The position numbers and the translations under genes are program-made. From assembly GCA_002694585.1 (NCBI GenBank), contig NZMM01000032.1, positions 57,886 through 65,982 on the forward strand: 8,097 bases of DNA, read 5' to 3'. The notes below the pieces were generated by a model, which was given only the letters and a program-made list of their open reading frames with translations, ran no database searches and had not been told where the DNA came from. This stretch comes from Methanobacteriota archaeon. Its GTDB lineage: Archaea > Thermoplasmatota > Poseidoniia > Poseidoniales > Poseidoniaceae. Numbering within the stretch: position 1 is the stretch's first letter; each line of letters begins with the position of its first letter. This document shows, in pieces, positions 1 to 5,997 of this stretch.

Positions 1-81
1 GGTGGTTTGCCGGACGGATGGACGATGGATCAATGGAAATGGTACGGCCATCAGTGGCTCGAGCAGAATCAGGACGCCTGA
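1..81 (+). CDS. C-terminal end of an unidentified protein (5' truncated by window edge)
   Basis: Reading frame 1 is open from the first base to a TGA at 79..81 and gives a 26-residue tail rich in Trp, Gln and Tyr, including G-W-T-M-D-Q-W-K-W-Y-G-H-Q-W-L. This is too structured to be a chance reading. From memory, tails of the form 'GWTMEQWxxYGQQWL' recur at the C-termini of otherwise unrelated, often membrane or cell-surface, proteins of Marine Group II archaea; that link is recall, not something tested here. It is the only plus-strand gene I can support. Its stop abuts the stop of the minus-strand gene ending at 82, so the two are convergent with no spacer. The body of the protein lies outside the window and its function cannot be named. 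Confidence 0.6.
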   Translation, partial: GGLPDGWTMDQWKWYGHQWLEQNQDA

Positions 82-336
82 TCAAGACCACTGCACGGGC
101 AAATCCGCTCGCAACTTGGCCAGTTCCTCACCGGAGTAGAGGGGCCGTCCTCCTTCCTTCACCGTGCTTTGAATGAGCCACAACACGCCGTTCCAAGCGC
201 TGCGGGAGGCGGTGATTTCCACGTCACCGCGTGCGGCGACATTCATCAGTTCGGCTTCAGGCGTGGTCGAATCAAAGAGGGCCTTGACGAGATGACGTGT
301 CTCGAAGGCCACCCGAGGTGGCTTCCAACTCATCAT
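82..336 (-). CDS. small protein coupled to an upstream ribbon-helix-helix gene; possible degenerate PIN-like toxin remnant
   Basis: An 84-residue protein from the ATG at 336, or 87 from a GTG at 345 that forms a GTGA overlap with the upstream stop. I prefer the ATG because AGGGTG (350..345, minus) sits 8 nt before it. The N-terminal part, V-A-F-E-T-R-H-L-V-K-A-L-F followed by 'TTPEAELMNVAARGDVEITAS', has the hydrophobic pattern of a PIN nuclease start (canonically F-D-T-N-x-L-V) and its second helix-strand unit. However, the catalytic Asp is Glu, the Asn is Arg, the next acidic residue is not apparent ('SAWNGVL'), and the protein ends where a roughly 130-residue PIN domain would continue. It follows an antitoxin-like gene, which fits a type II toxin-antitoxin layout. 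Nuclease activity seems unlikely. It may be a decayed toxin or an unrelated small protein. No signal peptide or membrane segment is evident. Confidence 0.55.
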   Translation of the reverse strand: MMSWKPPRVAFETRHLVKALFDSTTPEAELMNVAARGDVEITASRSAWNGVLWLIQSTVKEGGRPLYSGEELAKLRADLPVQWS

Positions 337-341
337 GGCGT

Positions 342-584
342 TCACACCCTGAAGGGAGCGAGGTTCAGCCGCTCGACGAGGTGATCAACGTCGACATCAG
401 CGGTGGCCTTCGCGCGCTCTCGGAGCAGCTCAAGGCTGCCGTCCATGCGCGCCATGCGCTGGTGACGGATGAGGTCCAGCAGGACCTCATTCACGCTCTT
501 GTAACCGCCCAGTGAGCGCAAGGTGTTCAACTGTCTTCGTACTTCGTAGCTCACGCTTACGGAGGTCATTCCCTTCGCTGTCAT
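342..584 (-). CDS. ribbon-helix-helix-like small protein, antitoxin (VapB-like) candidate
   Basis: An 80-residue basic protein. Residues 7-13 (TSVSVSY) form a short alternating beta-strand. Residues 13-25 and 29-42 form two amphipathic helices joined by L-G-G-Y-K-S, matching the ribbon-helix-helix DNA-binding fold of archaeal VapB-type antitoxins. The charged C-terminal tail (about 45-80) would be the partner-binding part in such proteins. If it is an antitoxin it would bind its own promoter as a dimer and cap the downstream gene product. The ATG at 584 has GGGATG about 4 nt upstream; a second in-frame ATG at 569 would leave the strand at the extreme N-terminus, as in many antitoxins. The stop overlaps the start region of the next gene, so the two are probably translated from one transcript. 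The fold is inferred from sequence pattern only. Confidence 0.6.
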   Translation of the reverse strand: MTAKGMTSVSVSYEVRRQLNTLRSLGGYKSVNEVLLDLIRHQRMARMDGSLELLRERAKATADVDVDHLVERLNLAPFRV

Positions 585-617
585 CGTGCATCCCGTTGGT
601 TCCTGCCCTCTCTGCGC

Positions 618-625
618 TACTTAAG
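618..625 (-). promoter_or_regulatory. candidate TATA box for the antitoxin-like gene pair
   Basis: On the minus strand the 90-nt gap between the ParA stop (675) and the ATG at 584 contains CTTAAGTA within GC-rich flanks, centred about 38 nt before the ATG. That spacing would give a leader of about 13 nt, similar to the other inferred leaders in this window. CTTAAG is itself a palindrome. No start-site data exist; the pair could instead be read through from parA. Confidence 0.35.
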
Positions 626-674
626 CCGCGCGAGGGCCAAATCCGAAGAAATGCGATTTGCGGACCCTTTCGGT

Positions 675-1637
675 TTAGCGGCGGCCCTGTGCTTCAAGGG
701 ACACGCGGGACGGGTCACGGACGCCGAAATCGCGGCGCATGTCCTGTACGCGTCGATGGAATTCCCGAGCCAAGGTCCAGTATTCGAGGGAACCGGCACC
801 TGCCCCGGAAGAGGTCGGCTTGTTGAGCAGGACCGTGGGCGCTCCCGACCACGGTGCCTCAGCGACGTTGACCAAGCGTCGAATGGAGGTGCTGAACAGC
901 TTGTTCGGGATGCTCAAAGCCACTTGATCGCACACGTGCCTGGAGAGCTTCGAGCGGGCGTCCACCATGGTCATGACCACGCCGAAGATCTTCAGGTTCC
1001 GGTTGATCCTGCGCTGGATCATCTTGACCGAGTTCATCAGCATGCTGAATCCTTCCAATGAGTAGTACTCGGCTTGCACCGGGACCATCACCCAATTGGC
1101 CGCACTGAGGGCGTTGATGGAGAGCAAGCCGAGGGAAGGTGGCGTGTCGATGATGATGTAGTCGAAATGGTCGATGATGGGTGCGAGGGCTTCCTTGAGC
1201 CGGGTTTCCCGGCCAATCTTGTGGGACAGCTCGATTTCAGCTCCAGAGAGGTGGATGTCGCTGGGCAAAAGCCAGAGGTTCTCGGTGGTCAGGGTCGCTG
1301 GCGGGCGGCCTTTTTCGTTGCGAAGCATCCACGCGTTCCGCATGGACGCTGTGAGGTCTTCTGGACCGATGAGGTACTCCTCCATGAGGGGGAGTTCCTC
1401 GCCAAGGTCGTTGGTCAGCAGATCGTAGGCCGTCTTCTTGACGCGCTTCTTTTCGATGCCAAAGGACGTGGCGCAGTTCCCTTGCGGGTCCAAGTCGATG
1501 AGCAGCACCTTCGCCGGTGGCAAGCCCATTTTTTGATGCCCACGAGCGAGGGCTGCAGCGAGGTTGACCGCCGTGGTGGTTTTCGCGCAACCGCCCTTTT
1601 GGTTGGCGACCGCGATGACCATCTTGTAGGGGTCCAT
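675..1637 (-). CDS. ParA/Soj-family partition-type ATPase
   Basis: A 320-residue cytoplasmic P-loop ATPase of the ParA/MinD/Soj superfamily. The deviant Walker A motif K-G-G-C-A-K-T (residues 14-20) carries the signature lysine K14. The Walker A' motif is L-I-D-L-D-P-Q at 46-52 and Walker B is I-I-I-D-T-P-P at 161-167. Family members form ATP-dependent dimers on DNA and position chromosomes, plasmids or large protein assemblies. Relative to a typical 250-260 residue Soj, this one has extra sequence around 85-118 and a basic C-terminal extension after about 295. The ATG at 1637 is preceded by GGGAGTG at good spacing. No parB or parS-like site is visible nearby, which is unusual for a segregation locus. 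It lies 61 nt downstream of the MoxR-type gene on the same strand and may share its transcript. The family call is firm; the cargo is unknown. Confidence 0.9.
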   Translation of the reverse strand: MDPYKMVIAVANQKGGCAKTTTAVNLAAALARGHQKMGLPPAKVLLIDLDPQGNCATSFGIEKKRVKKTAYDLLTNDLGEELPLMEEYLIGPEDLTASMRNAWMLRNEKGRPPATLTTENLWLLPSDIHLSGAEIELSHKIGRETRLKEALAPIIDHFDYIIIDTPPSLGLLSINALSAANWVMVPVQAEYYSLEGFSMLMNSVKMIQRRINRNLKIFGVVMTMVDARSKLSRHVCDQVALSIPNKLFSTSIRRLVNVAEAPWSGAPTVLLNKPTSSGAGAGSLEYWTLAREFHRRVQDMRRDFGVRDPSRVSLEAQGRR

Positions 1638-1698
1638 GCCTTCACTCCCGAGACAGGAAACTTCGGCTCTCCCCTATCAACCCCGGCCTCAATCCGCA

Positions 1699-2682
1699 TC
1701 AAACGGGCTGAACGACGGGCACGGGGACTTCGCTCAGGATCTTACGAACGATGTGACCGCCGGTAATGCCTCGAATCTTGGCTTCGGGTTTCATGACGAT
1801 CCTGTGGCTGATGACCTGCATCGCGACGCTCTTGATGTCGTCAGGCACCACGTACGTGCGTCCTGCGATGGCCGCAGAGGCTCGACCGGTCTTGAAGAGG
1901 GCCTGGGATGCACGGGGCGATGCGCCGTTGACCACGCGGTGGTCTTCGCGCGTGCGCTGCACGATTTCGACGATGTAGGCGAGGATGGACGGGTCGACGT
2001 GAACGCCCTCGAGCGCGCGCTGCATGGCGACGACCTTCTTGGGTTCCGTGACCTGAGCCACCTCGTGGTCGTCCTTCCCGCGCATCTTTCGACGGGCGAG
2101 GATTGCCTTTTCTTCTGCGCGGTCGGGATAGCCCATGCTCATCTTCATCAGGAAACGGTCCATCTGGGCCTCGGGCAGCGGGTAGGTTCCTTCTTGCTCG
2201 ATGGGGTTCTGGGTGGCCAGCACCACGAACGGCGCTGGGAGTTTGTGGGTGATGCCTTCGATGGTCACCTGCTTTTCTTCCATGGCTTCGAGCAGGGCCG
2301 CTTGGGTCTTCGGAGGAGCACGGTTGATCTCGTCAGCGAGGAGGATGTTGGAGAACAGGGGTCCGGCACGGAGCTTGAAGTCGCCAGATTTCTGGTCGTA
2401 CATGTAGGTCCCCATGATGTCCGAGGGCAGCAGGTCAGGCGTGAACTGCACACGCTTGAATTTGCATCCAAGGGCCCGGGCGAAGGTGTTTGCAAGCAGG
2501 GTCTTTGCAAGACCGGGAAAGTCCTCAAGCAGCATGTTGCCGTTTGAGAGGATGCCCACGCTGACGCGTCGGAGATTCTCTTCCTTCCCAATGATGACCT
2601 TGCCGACCTCGCTCATGAGGTCGTTCGCAATCTGGGAAACGGTGCTGATGATTTTCGCGGTGTTCGCATCGGCGGCCTGCAT
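1699..2682 (-). CDS. MoxR-family AAA+ ATPase
   Basis: A 327-residue AAA+ ATPase of the MoxR type. Walker A is E-D-F-P-G-L-A-K-T at 53-61, Walker B is N-I-L-L-A-D-E-I-N at 112-120, sensor 1 lies in L-A-T-Q-N-P at 155-160, and the sensor-2 region carries G-A-S-P-R-A-S at 253-259. This order and the 'PFVVLATQNPIEQEGTYPLP' stretch are characteristic of MoxR. Members act as chaperone-like remodelers that activate or assemble partner complexes, usually with DUF58 and von Willebrand factor A proteins encoded alongside. No such partners occur here; the neighbours are aIF5B upstream and a ParA-type ATPase downstream. The start at 2682 is set by AGGTGA about 4 nt upstream. The N-terminal helix and full catalytic set look intact, so an active enzyme is likely. 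Its client is unknown. Confidence 0.92.
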   Translation of the reverse strand: MQAADANTAKIISTVSQIANDLMSEVGKVIIGKEENLRRVSVGILSNGNMLLEDFPGLAKTLLANTFARALGCKFKRVQFTPDLLPSDIMGTYMYDQKSGDFKLRAGPLFSNILLADEINRAPPKTQAALLEAMEEKQVTIEGITHKLPAPFVVLATQNPIEQEGTYPLPEAQMDRFLMKMSMGYPDRAEEKAILARRKMRGKDDHEVAQVTEPKKVVAMQRALEGVHVDPSILAYIVEIVQRTREDHRVVNGASPRASQALFKTGRASAAIAGRTYVVPDDIKSVAMQVISHRIVMKPEAKIRGITGGHIVRKILSEVPVPVVQPV

Positions 2683-2718
2683 CCTATCACCTATTCACCA
2701 TCCTAGGCCTGTCCATCC

Positions 2719-2727
2719 ATATTTGAA
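2719..2727 (-). promoter_or_regulatory. candidate TATA box upstream of the MoxR gene
   Basis: The 77-nt gap between the aIF5B stop and the MoxR start contains, on the minus strand, TTCAAATAT in a GC-rich setting, centred about 40 nt before the ATG. This implies a start site near 2697 and a leader of about 15 nt that just includes the AGGTGA ribosome binding site. It would separate MoxR-ParA from the translation operon. Confidence 0.42.
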
Positions 2728-2759
2728 CGTGCTTGCGGGCGACGTCACCCGTGCATCAC

Positions 2760-4592
2760 TCAACGGGCCCAGAAATGATTCTCTTTTCGATGCAGGCGCA
2801 CGATTTCTTCGAGAATTTCCTCTTCAACGGCCGTCAACTCCACTTTTCGGAGGCGTCGAGCATGCGATTCCGGCACGTCCACAAGGAATTCATCGCCCTC
2901 CTTGATGTGCCGTCCGACCGTTGGACCTTGGATTGCGCAGGCGACCTCGTCGCCCTGGTTTGCTTCTCGGACGTCTTCGCTGTCCCTCGTTCGAAGGGAT
3001 TTCACCTGCCCAACCTGTGAGCCGTCGGGGCGCATGAGGCGCTGGCCAATGTGAACGCGGCCTCCGATGACCCTGACGCCAATGATGGCGGGGTCGCGTC
3101 CACGGAAGGTGTGGTTCTCAAGGTAGAGCAAGCGGCCGGGGTGGACCAAATCCTCACGCGCAGCGGCTTCTGCTGCGGCCTTGGTCTCTGCTCGCCACGT
3201 TTCGATTTCCTCGATGATGTGGTAGATGATCTCCCCAGCCACGAACTTCACCGTTGCATCTTCCGCCGTCAGGCGGTCTGCTACCTCACGGTTGGGCGCG
3301 ATCGAGAAACCCGCAATGATGCGGTTGAGTGGGTCTTTTGCGGATTCAGCGGTGAGGATGTCCCGCTTGTTCACCGGGCCGACCGTGGCCATGCGAATGG
3401 GGATGTCCAATTGCCCAAGTTCGAAGGCCAAGGCTTCCAGGCCACCAATGGTGTCGGCTTTGATGACCACACCCTCTTCTTGCAAATCGATGTCGACCCG
3501 GCATTCTTCATGGCACGCCGCGATCGCTGCCTCGAGGGCTTCATCGTCCTTGGCCAATCGAACGGTGGTTCCCGCCAAGGCACGCTCAAGGCCTTGGGCG
3601 ACGATTTTGACGCCACACGCGGCTTCAACGATGTCGACGCTTTCCCATCGATCGCCCGCGTCACGCATCTCTGCCATCCCGCGCGGGCGCTTCAGGCCCT
3701 TGATGCGCGTCGTGGCAGGGCCGTCTGAGGTGGCGAACACGATGCGGTCGCCCGTCTGCAGGACGCCCCGTGAGAGGATGACATCGATGGTTTTGCTCAT
3801 CCCGACCTCGTCCTTCATCTCTAGAATGGTGCCTTCAGCGTCGCCGAGGGTGTCCGTCAACCGGTCCTCAAGGAAGCGCTCAGCCAGCCCGACGGTCACC
3901 GTCAAGAGATCCTGAAGCCCTTCTCCCTCCTTGGCCGACATGGGCACCAAGGCCACATCGGTACGGAAATCCTTGATGCGGTCATAGCGCTCGAGGTTGA
4001 ATCCATGTTCACCGAACATGCCGACGAGCTTCCAGAAGCGGTCCTCGAAGAGCGCTTGGACGTCTTTGCGCTGGTCATGGAAGGACGCGATGAAAGCACG
4101 CCCTTGCTCCGACGACCATCCGTGCAAACGGTCGACTTTGTTGCCCGCCACCACGAAGGGGGTCCGCGTGCGACGGAGAATTTCCAGGCTCTCGATGGTT
4201 TGAGGCTGAAGGCCTTCCATGATGTCCACCACGAGGATGGCGATGTCGGCCAACTGCCCCCCACGGGAGCGGAGTGACGTGAACGAGTGGTGGCCAGGGG
4301 TGTCGATGAACAGGAGGCCGGGGGACTTGAAGCTCCGTCCGCCCATCATCGCTGCGCAGGTGTCGTTCAGCACCGCAGCGGGAACCTCGGTGGCGCCGAT
4401 GTGTTGCGTGATGCCACCCACCTCCCGGTCCATGACCGAGGCCTGGCGGTCCACGCCGATGGAGCGGACCAAGTCGAGAAGGCTGGTCTTGCCGTGGTCA
4501 ACGTGGCCGAGCACGCTGACGATCGGTTGTCGGTTTTCACCGCGCTCTGGGGTTTCCTCTTCAGGGGCGGGTGATTCCGCCTCGTCAGACAT
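2760..4592 (-). CDS. infB: archaeal translation initiation factor aIF5B (IF2 family GTPase)
   Basis: A 610-residue GTPase that promotes ribosomal subunit joining and initiator tRNA placement. After an acidic N-terminal tail of about 20 residues, the G domain shows G1 G-H-V-D-H-G-K-T (29-36), G2 with G-G-I-T-Q-H-I-G (59-66), G3 D-T-P-G-H (97-101), G4 N-K-V-D (151-154) and G5 S-A-K-E-G-E-G (219-225). A beta-barrel domain II follows at about 245-340, domain III at about 360-455, a long linker helix (about 455-480, 'IIYHIIEEIETWR') and the C-terminal barrel and helices that bind initiator tRNA. The length is normal for archaeal aIF5B, which lacks the long N-terminal extension of eukaryotic eIF5B. 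No intein is present. The ATG at 4592 follows GGGGTGA at good spacing, and the ndk stop lies only 15 nt upstream, so it is the last gene of the L7Ae operon. Confidence 0.97.
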   Translation of the reverse strand: MSDEAESPAPEEETPERGENRQPIVSVLGHVDHGKTSLLDLVRSIGVDRQASVMDREVGGITQHIGATEVPAAVLNDTCAAMMGGRSFKSPGLLFIDTPGHHSFTSLRSRGGQLADIAILVVDIMEGLQPQTIESLEILRRTRTPFVVAGNKVDRLHGWSSEQGRAFIASFHDQRKDVQALFEDRFWKLVGMFGEHGFNLERYDRIKDFRTDVALVPMSAKEGEGLQDLLTVTVGLAERFLEDRLTDTLGDAEGTILEMKDEVGMSKTIDVILSRGVLQTGDRIVFATSDGPATTRIKGLKRPRGMAEMRDAGDRWESVDIVEAACGVKIVAQGLERALAGTTVRLAKDDEALEAAIAACHEECRVDIDLQEEGVVIKADTIGGLEALAFELGQLDIPIRMATVGPVNKRDILTAESAKDPLNRIIAGFSIAPNREVADRLTAEDATVKFVAGEIIYHIIEEIETWRAETKAAAEAAAREDLVHPGRLLYLENHTFRGRDPAIIGVRVIGGRVHIGQRLMRPDGSQVGQVKSLRTRDSEDVREANQGDEVACAIQGPTVGRHIKEGDEFLVDVPESHARRLRKVELTAVEEEILEEIVRLHRKENHFWAR

Positions 4593-4607
4593 CCCCCTTC
4601 ACCCCGG

Positions 4608-5054
4608 TCATTCGTAGACCCAGCGCTGGCCGTCTTGGGTCCACTCCATGACGCCCTCAGGGAACCAGAGGGCCAGTTCTGCCGCAGCGGTGTCCTCGCC
4701 GTCGGAACCGTGAATCATGTTGTAGCCCATGTCCATGCCGTAATCACCACGGATGGTGCCGGGGTCGGCTTCACGACCGTTGGTGGAGCCAATGAGACGG
4801 CGGGCGACGGCGATGGCATCGACGCCACGCCAGGCCATGCACACCACTGGGCCGGAGGTCACGAAGCTGATGAGGCCTTCAAAGAAGGGGCGCTCAGCGT
4901 GCACGGCGTAATGGGTGCGTGCGATGGTTTGGTCGGGGATCATGGACTTCATGCCCACGAGCTGAAGTCCCTTGCGTTCGAATCGGTTGACGATTTCACC
5001 GACGAGGCCGCGCTGGACACCGTCGGGCTTGATCATGACGTACGTGGTCTGCAT
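4608..5054 (-). CDS. ndk: nucleoside diphosphate kinase
   Basis: A 148-residue enzyme that transfers the gamma phosphate from ATP to other (deoxy)nucleoside diphosphates through a phosphohistidine. The active site N-M-I-H-G-S-D-G is at 112-119 with His115 as the phosphate carrier, the N-terminal strand has the conserved K9-P-D, and 'IRGDYG' at 101-106 supplies a phosphate-contacting Arg. The residue before the active-site Asn is Tyr111, where many family members have Arg. Length and C-terminal W-x-x-x-x-Q-x-W-V-Y-E are normal. The ATG at 5054 is preferred over a GTG nine bases upstream because that GTG lies inside the AGGTGA ribosome binding site. It sits between L24e and aIF5B, a placement kept in many Euryarchaeota, where it could supply GTP for the initiation GTPase; that functional reading is inference. 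Confidence 0.97.
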   Translation of the reverse strand: MQTTYVMIKPDGVQRGLVGEIVNRFERKGLQLVGMKSMIPDQTIARTHYAVHAERPFFEGLISFVTSGPVVCMAWRGVDAIAVARRLIGSTNGREADPGTIRGDYGMDMGYNMIHGSDGEDTAAAELALWFPEGVMEWTQDGQRWVYE

Positions 5055-5059
5055 GGTTT

Positions 5060-5065
5060 TCACCT
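5060..5065 (-). promoter_or_regulatory. ribosome binding site deciding the ndk start
   Basis: AGGTGA on the minus strand, 5 nt before the ATG at 5054. It contains an in-frame GTG (5063..5061) that a longest-frame gene caller would take as the start, adding three residues. A small hairpin, CCCGG-TCG-CCGGG (5080..5068), stands immediately upstream and could set off the ribosome binding site from the L24e coding end. Confidence 0.6.
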
Positions 5066-5113
5066 GACCCGGCGACCGGGCTGACCTTCAAGAAGCATCC
5101 TATGGCCGGTGGC

Positions 5114-5305
5114 TCACTGGATGCCGCCCTTCACGAAGTGACGGGTCCACTTGACACGGCGCGCGTTGCGCTTGAGGTGGACCATGTTCTTGCGGGCCTT
5201 GGAGTTCTTGAACCACAAGATGCTCCCGTCACGTCGAACGTACATCGTACCCGTGCCGGGCTCGATCTCGTCTCCAGAGAAACTGCACACACGTCGTTCT
5301 GGCAT
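5114..5305 (-). CDS. rpl24e: large-subunit ribosomal protein L24e (eL24), zinc ligands largely lost
   Basis: A 63-residue basic protein of the L24e family, recognised by E-P-G-T-G-x-M-Y-V-R-x-D-G (15-27), the S-K-x-x-K-N motif (35-40) and the R-x-V-K-W-T block (about 48-54). Archaeal L24e is normally a zinc ribbon, C-x2-C then C-x3-C. Here only Cys7 remains: position 10 is Ser (C-S-F-S-G), and positions 33 and 37, expected in F-C-S-S-K-C, are Lys and Ala. The C-S-F-S-G form recalls eukaryotic RPL24, which also lacks the zinc set. The fold is probably kept by ribosome contacts instead. The start is the ATG at 5305; the GTG at 5314 lies inside the AGGTGA ribosome binding site. It is third in the L7Ae operon, 5 nt after the S28e stop. 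Confidence 0.93.
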   Translation of the reverse strand: MPERRVCSFSGDEIEPGTGTMYVRRDGSILWFKNSKARKNMVHLKRNARRVKWTRHFVKGGIQ

Positions 5306-5310
5306 CAGGT

Positions 5311-5316
5311 TCACCT
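5311..5316 (-). promoter_or_regulatory. ribosome binding site of L24e overlapping the S28e stop
   Basis: AGGTGA on the minus strand, 5 nt before the L24e ATG. Its last three bases are the TGA stop of S28e, so termination on one frame and initiation on the next share bases; translational coupling is likely. The in-frame GTG within it (5314..5312) is therefore not a credible start. Confidence 0.6.
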
Positions 5317-5535
5317 CGCGTTCAGCTTGCGGGCCTCGCGACCCGTATCCTTGAGCATCAGGATGTCACCGACGCGAACGGGACCGAGCACGTTGCGCGT
5401 GATGATGCGACCGACGTCGCGGGGGTTTGGGGCGTCGTTGACACGGACCTTGACCTGAGTGGCTTCACCGGTCATGCCGGTCCGACCGACAACCTCGACG
5501 ACCTCTGCGGGCCATCCTCCGAGTTCTTCGCTCAT
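5311..5535 (-). CDS. rps28e: small-subunit ribosomal protein S28e (eS28)
   Basis: A 74-residue protein of the small-subunit S28e family, near the mRNA exit channel in archaeal and eukaryotic ribosomes. Diagnostic parts are A-E-V-V-E-V-V-G-R-T-G-M-T-G-E (10-24), Q-V-K-V-R-V (27-32), the G-R-I-I-T-R-N-V-x-G-P-V-R-V-G-D-I-L block (about 42-59) and the C-terminal R-E-A-R-K-L. A short insertion (N-D-A-P-N-P) in the middle loop makes it a few residues longer than usual. The ATG at 5535 follows GAGGGA with 6 nt spacing, and 14 nt separate it from the L7Ae stop. Second gene of the operon. Confidence 0.96.
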   Translation of the reverse strand: MSEELGGWPAEVVEVVGRTGMTGEATQVKVRVNDAPNPRDVGRIITRNVLGPVRVGDILMLKDTGREARKLNAR

Positions 5536-5549
5536 GTGAATCCCTCAAT

Positions 5550-5921
5550 TCAAGCCCGCAGGCCCTTGATGAGTTCGAGCACTTCATCGAGCATTTCCTG
5601 GGCGGCCTTGGGCACGTCCATGATGGCGAGGCTTGCGGCTTTCACACCGGTTTCCATGCCTGCTTCTTTGGCCAAGAATTCCTGCGAAGGCACGTAGCCG
5701 AAGGGGATGCTGTTGTCGTCACAGATGAGCGGGATGTGGTTGACGAGCTCGGGAGGGTTGACGTCCTCGGCGAGCACGACGAAGGCTGCGGTCTTGCGGA
5801 GAGCGACTTTGGTCACTTCGTTCGATCCGCGCTTGATGCGGCCGCCGTTGCAGGCTTGCACCAGTTCGTAGATCTTGTTGCTGACGTCTTCGGGGGTCTC
5901 GTATCGCACGTGCACACTCAT
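5550..5921 (-). CDS. rpl7ae: large-subunit ribosomal protein L7Ae, kink-turn RNA binder
   Basis: A 123-residue archaeal L7Ae. In the ribosome it binds 23S rRNA, and in archaea the same protein binds kink-turns in box C/D and H/ACA guide RNPs and RNase P. The RNA-binding motif K-R-G-S-N-E-V-T-K is at 30-38, followed by the A-E-D-V-N-P-P-E-L-V helix (51-60), the L-I-C-D-D-N loop (65-70) that contacts the kinked strand, and I-P-F-G-Y-V-P-S (72-79). The start is the ATG at 5921: GAGGAGG lies 7 nt upstream and homology begins there. The frame stays open as far as 6206, but that extension runs into prs and across the TATA box. It is the first gene of the translation operon. Confidence 0.97.
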   Translation of the reverse strand: MSVHVRYETPEDVSNKIYELVQACNGGRIKRGSNEVTKVALRKTAAFVVLAEDVNPPELVNHIPLICDDNSIPFGYVPSQEFLAKEAGMETGVKAASLAIMDVPKAAQEMLDEVLELIKGLRA

Positions 5922-5928
5922 CGGATAT

Positions 5929-5935
5929 CCTCCTC
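5929..5935 (-). promoter_or_regulatory. strong ribosome binding site of L7Ae
   Basis: GAGGAGG on the minus strand, 7 nt before the ATG at 5921. It is the strongest ribosome binding site in the window and fixes the start inside a much longer open frame. Confidence 0.7.
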
Positions 5936-5965
5936 GTGTAGGTAAGCCGTGCGCCACGTGGTCCG

Positions 5966-5973
5966 GATATAAA
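5966..5973 (-). promoter_or_regulatory. TATA box of the L7Ae-S28e-L24e-ndk-infB operon
   Basis: On the minus strand TTTATATC stands alone in GC-rich sequence, about 49 nt before the L7Ae ATG and 25 nt after the prs stop. Archaeal TATA boxes centre about 26 nt before the start site, predicting transcription from near 5944 and a leader of about 22 nt containing the GAGGAGG site. This is the best promoter candidate in the window. Confidence 0.65.
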
Positions 5974-5997
5974 CGCACCGGAACACGTCTGCGACGC

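Noticed and set aside
585..674. Extra small gene between ParA and the antitoxin-like gene
   Set aside because: Only 90 nt, no start with a ribosome binding site, and better explained as a promoter region.
1636..2547. Long plus-strand open frame (303 codons) opposite the MoxR gene
   Set aside because: His/Asp/Gly-rich antisense shadow of a high-GC gene; MoxR motifs are complete on the minus strand.
3051..3915. Plus-strand open frames of about 225-229 codons opposite aIF5B
   Set aside because: Shadows of the aIF5B coding strand; no ribosome binding site and no recognisable motifs.
5919..5945. Possible kink-turn for L7Ae autoregulation in its own leader
   Set aside because: Some archaeal L7Ae leaders carry one, and GGATATCCGATGA is faintly suggestive, but I cannot draw a stem with tandem G-A pairs in the short predicted leader.
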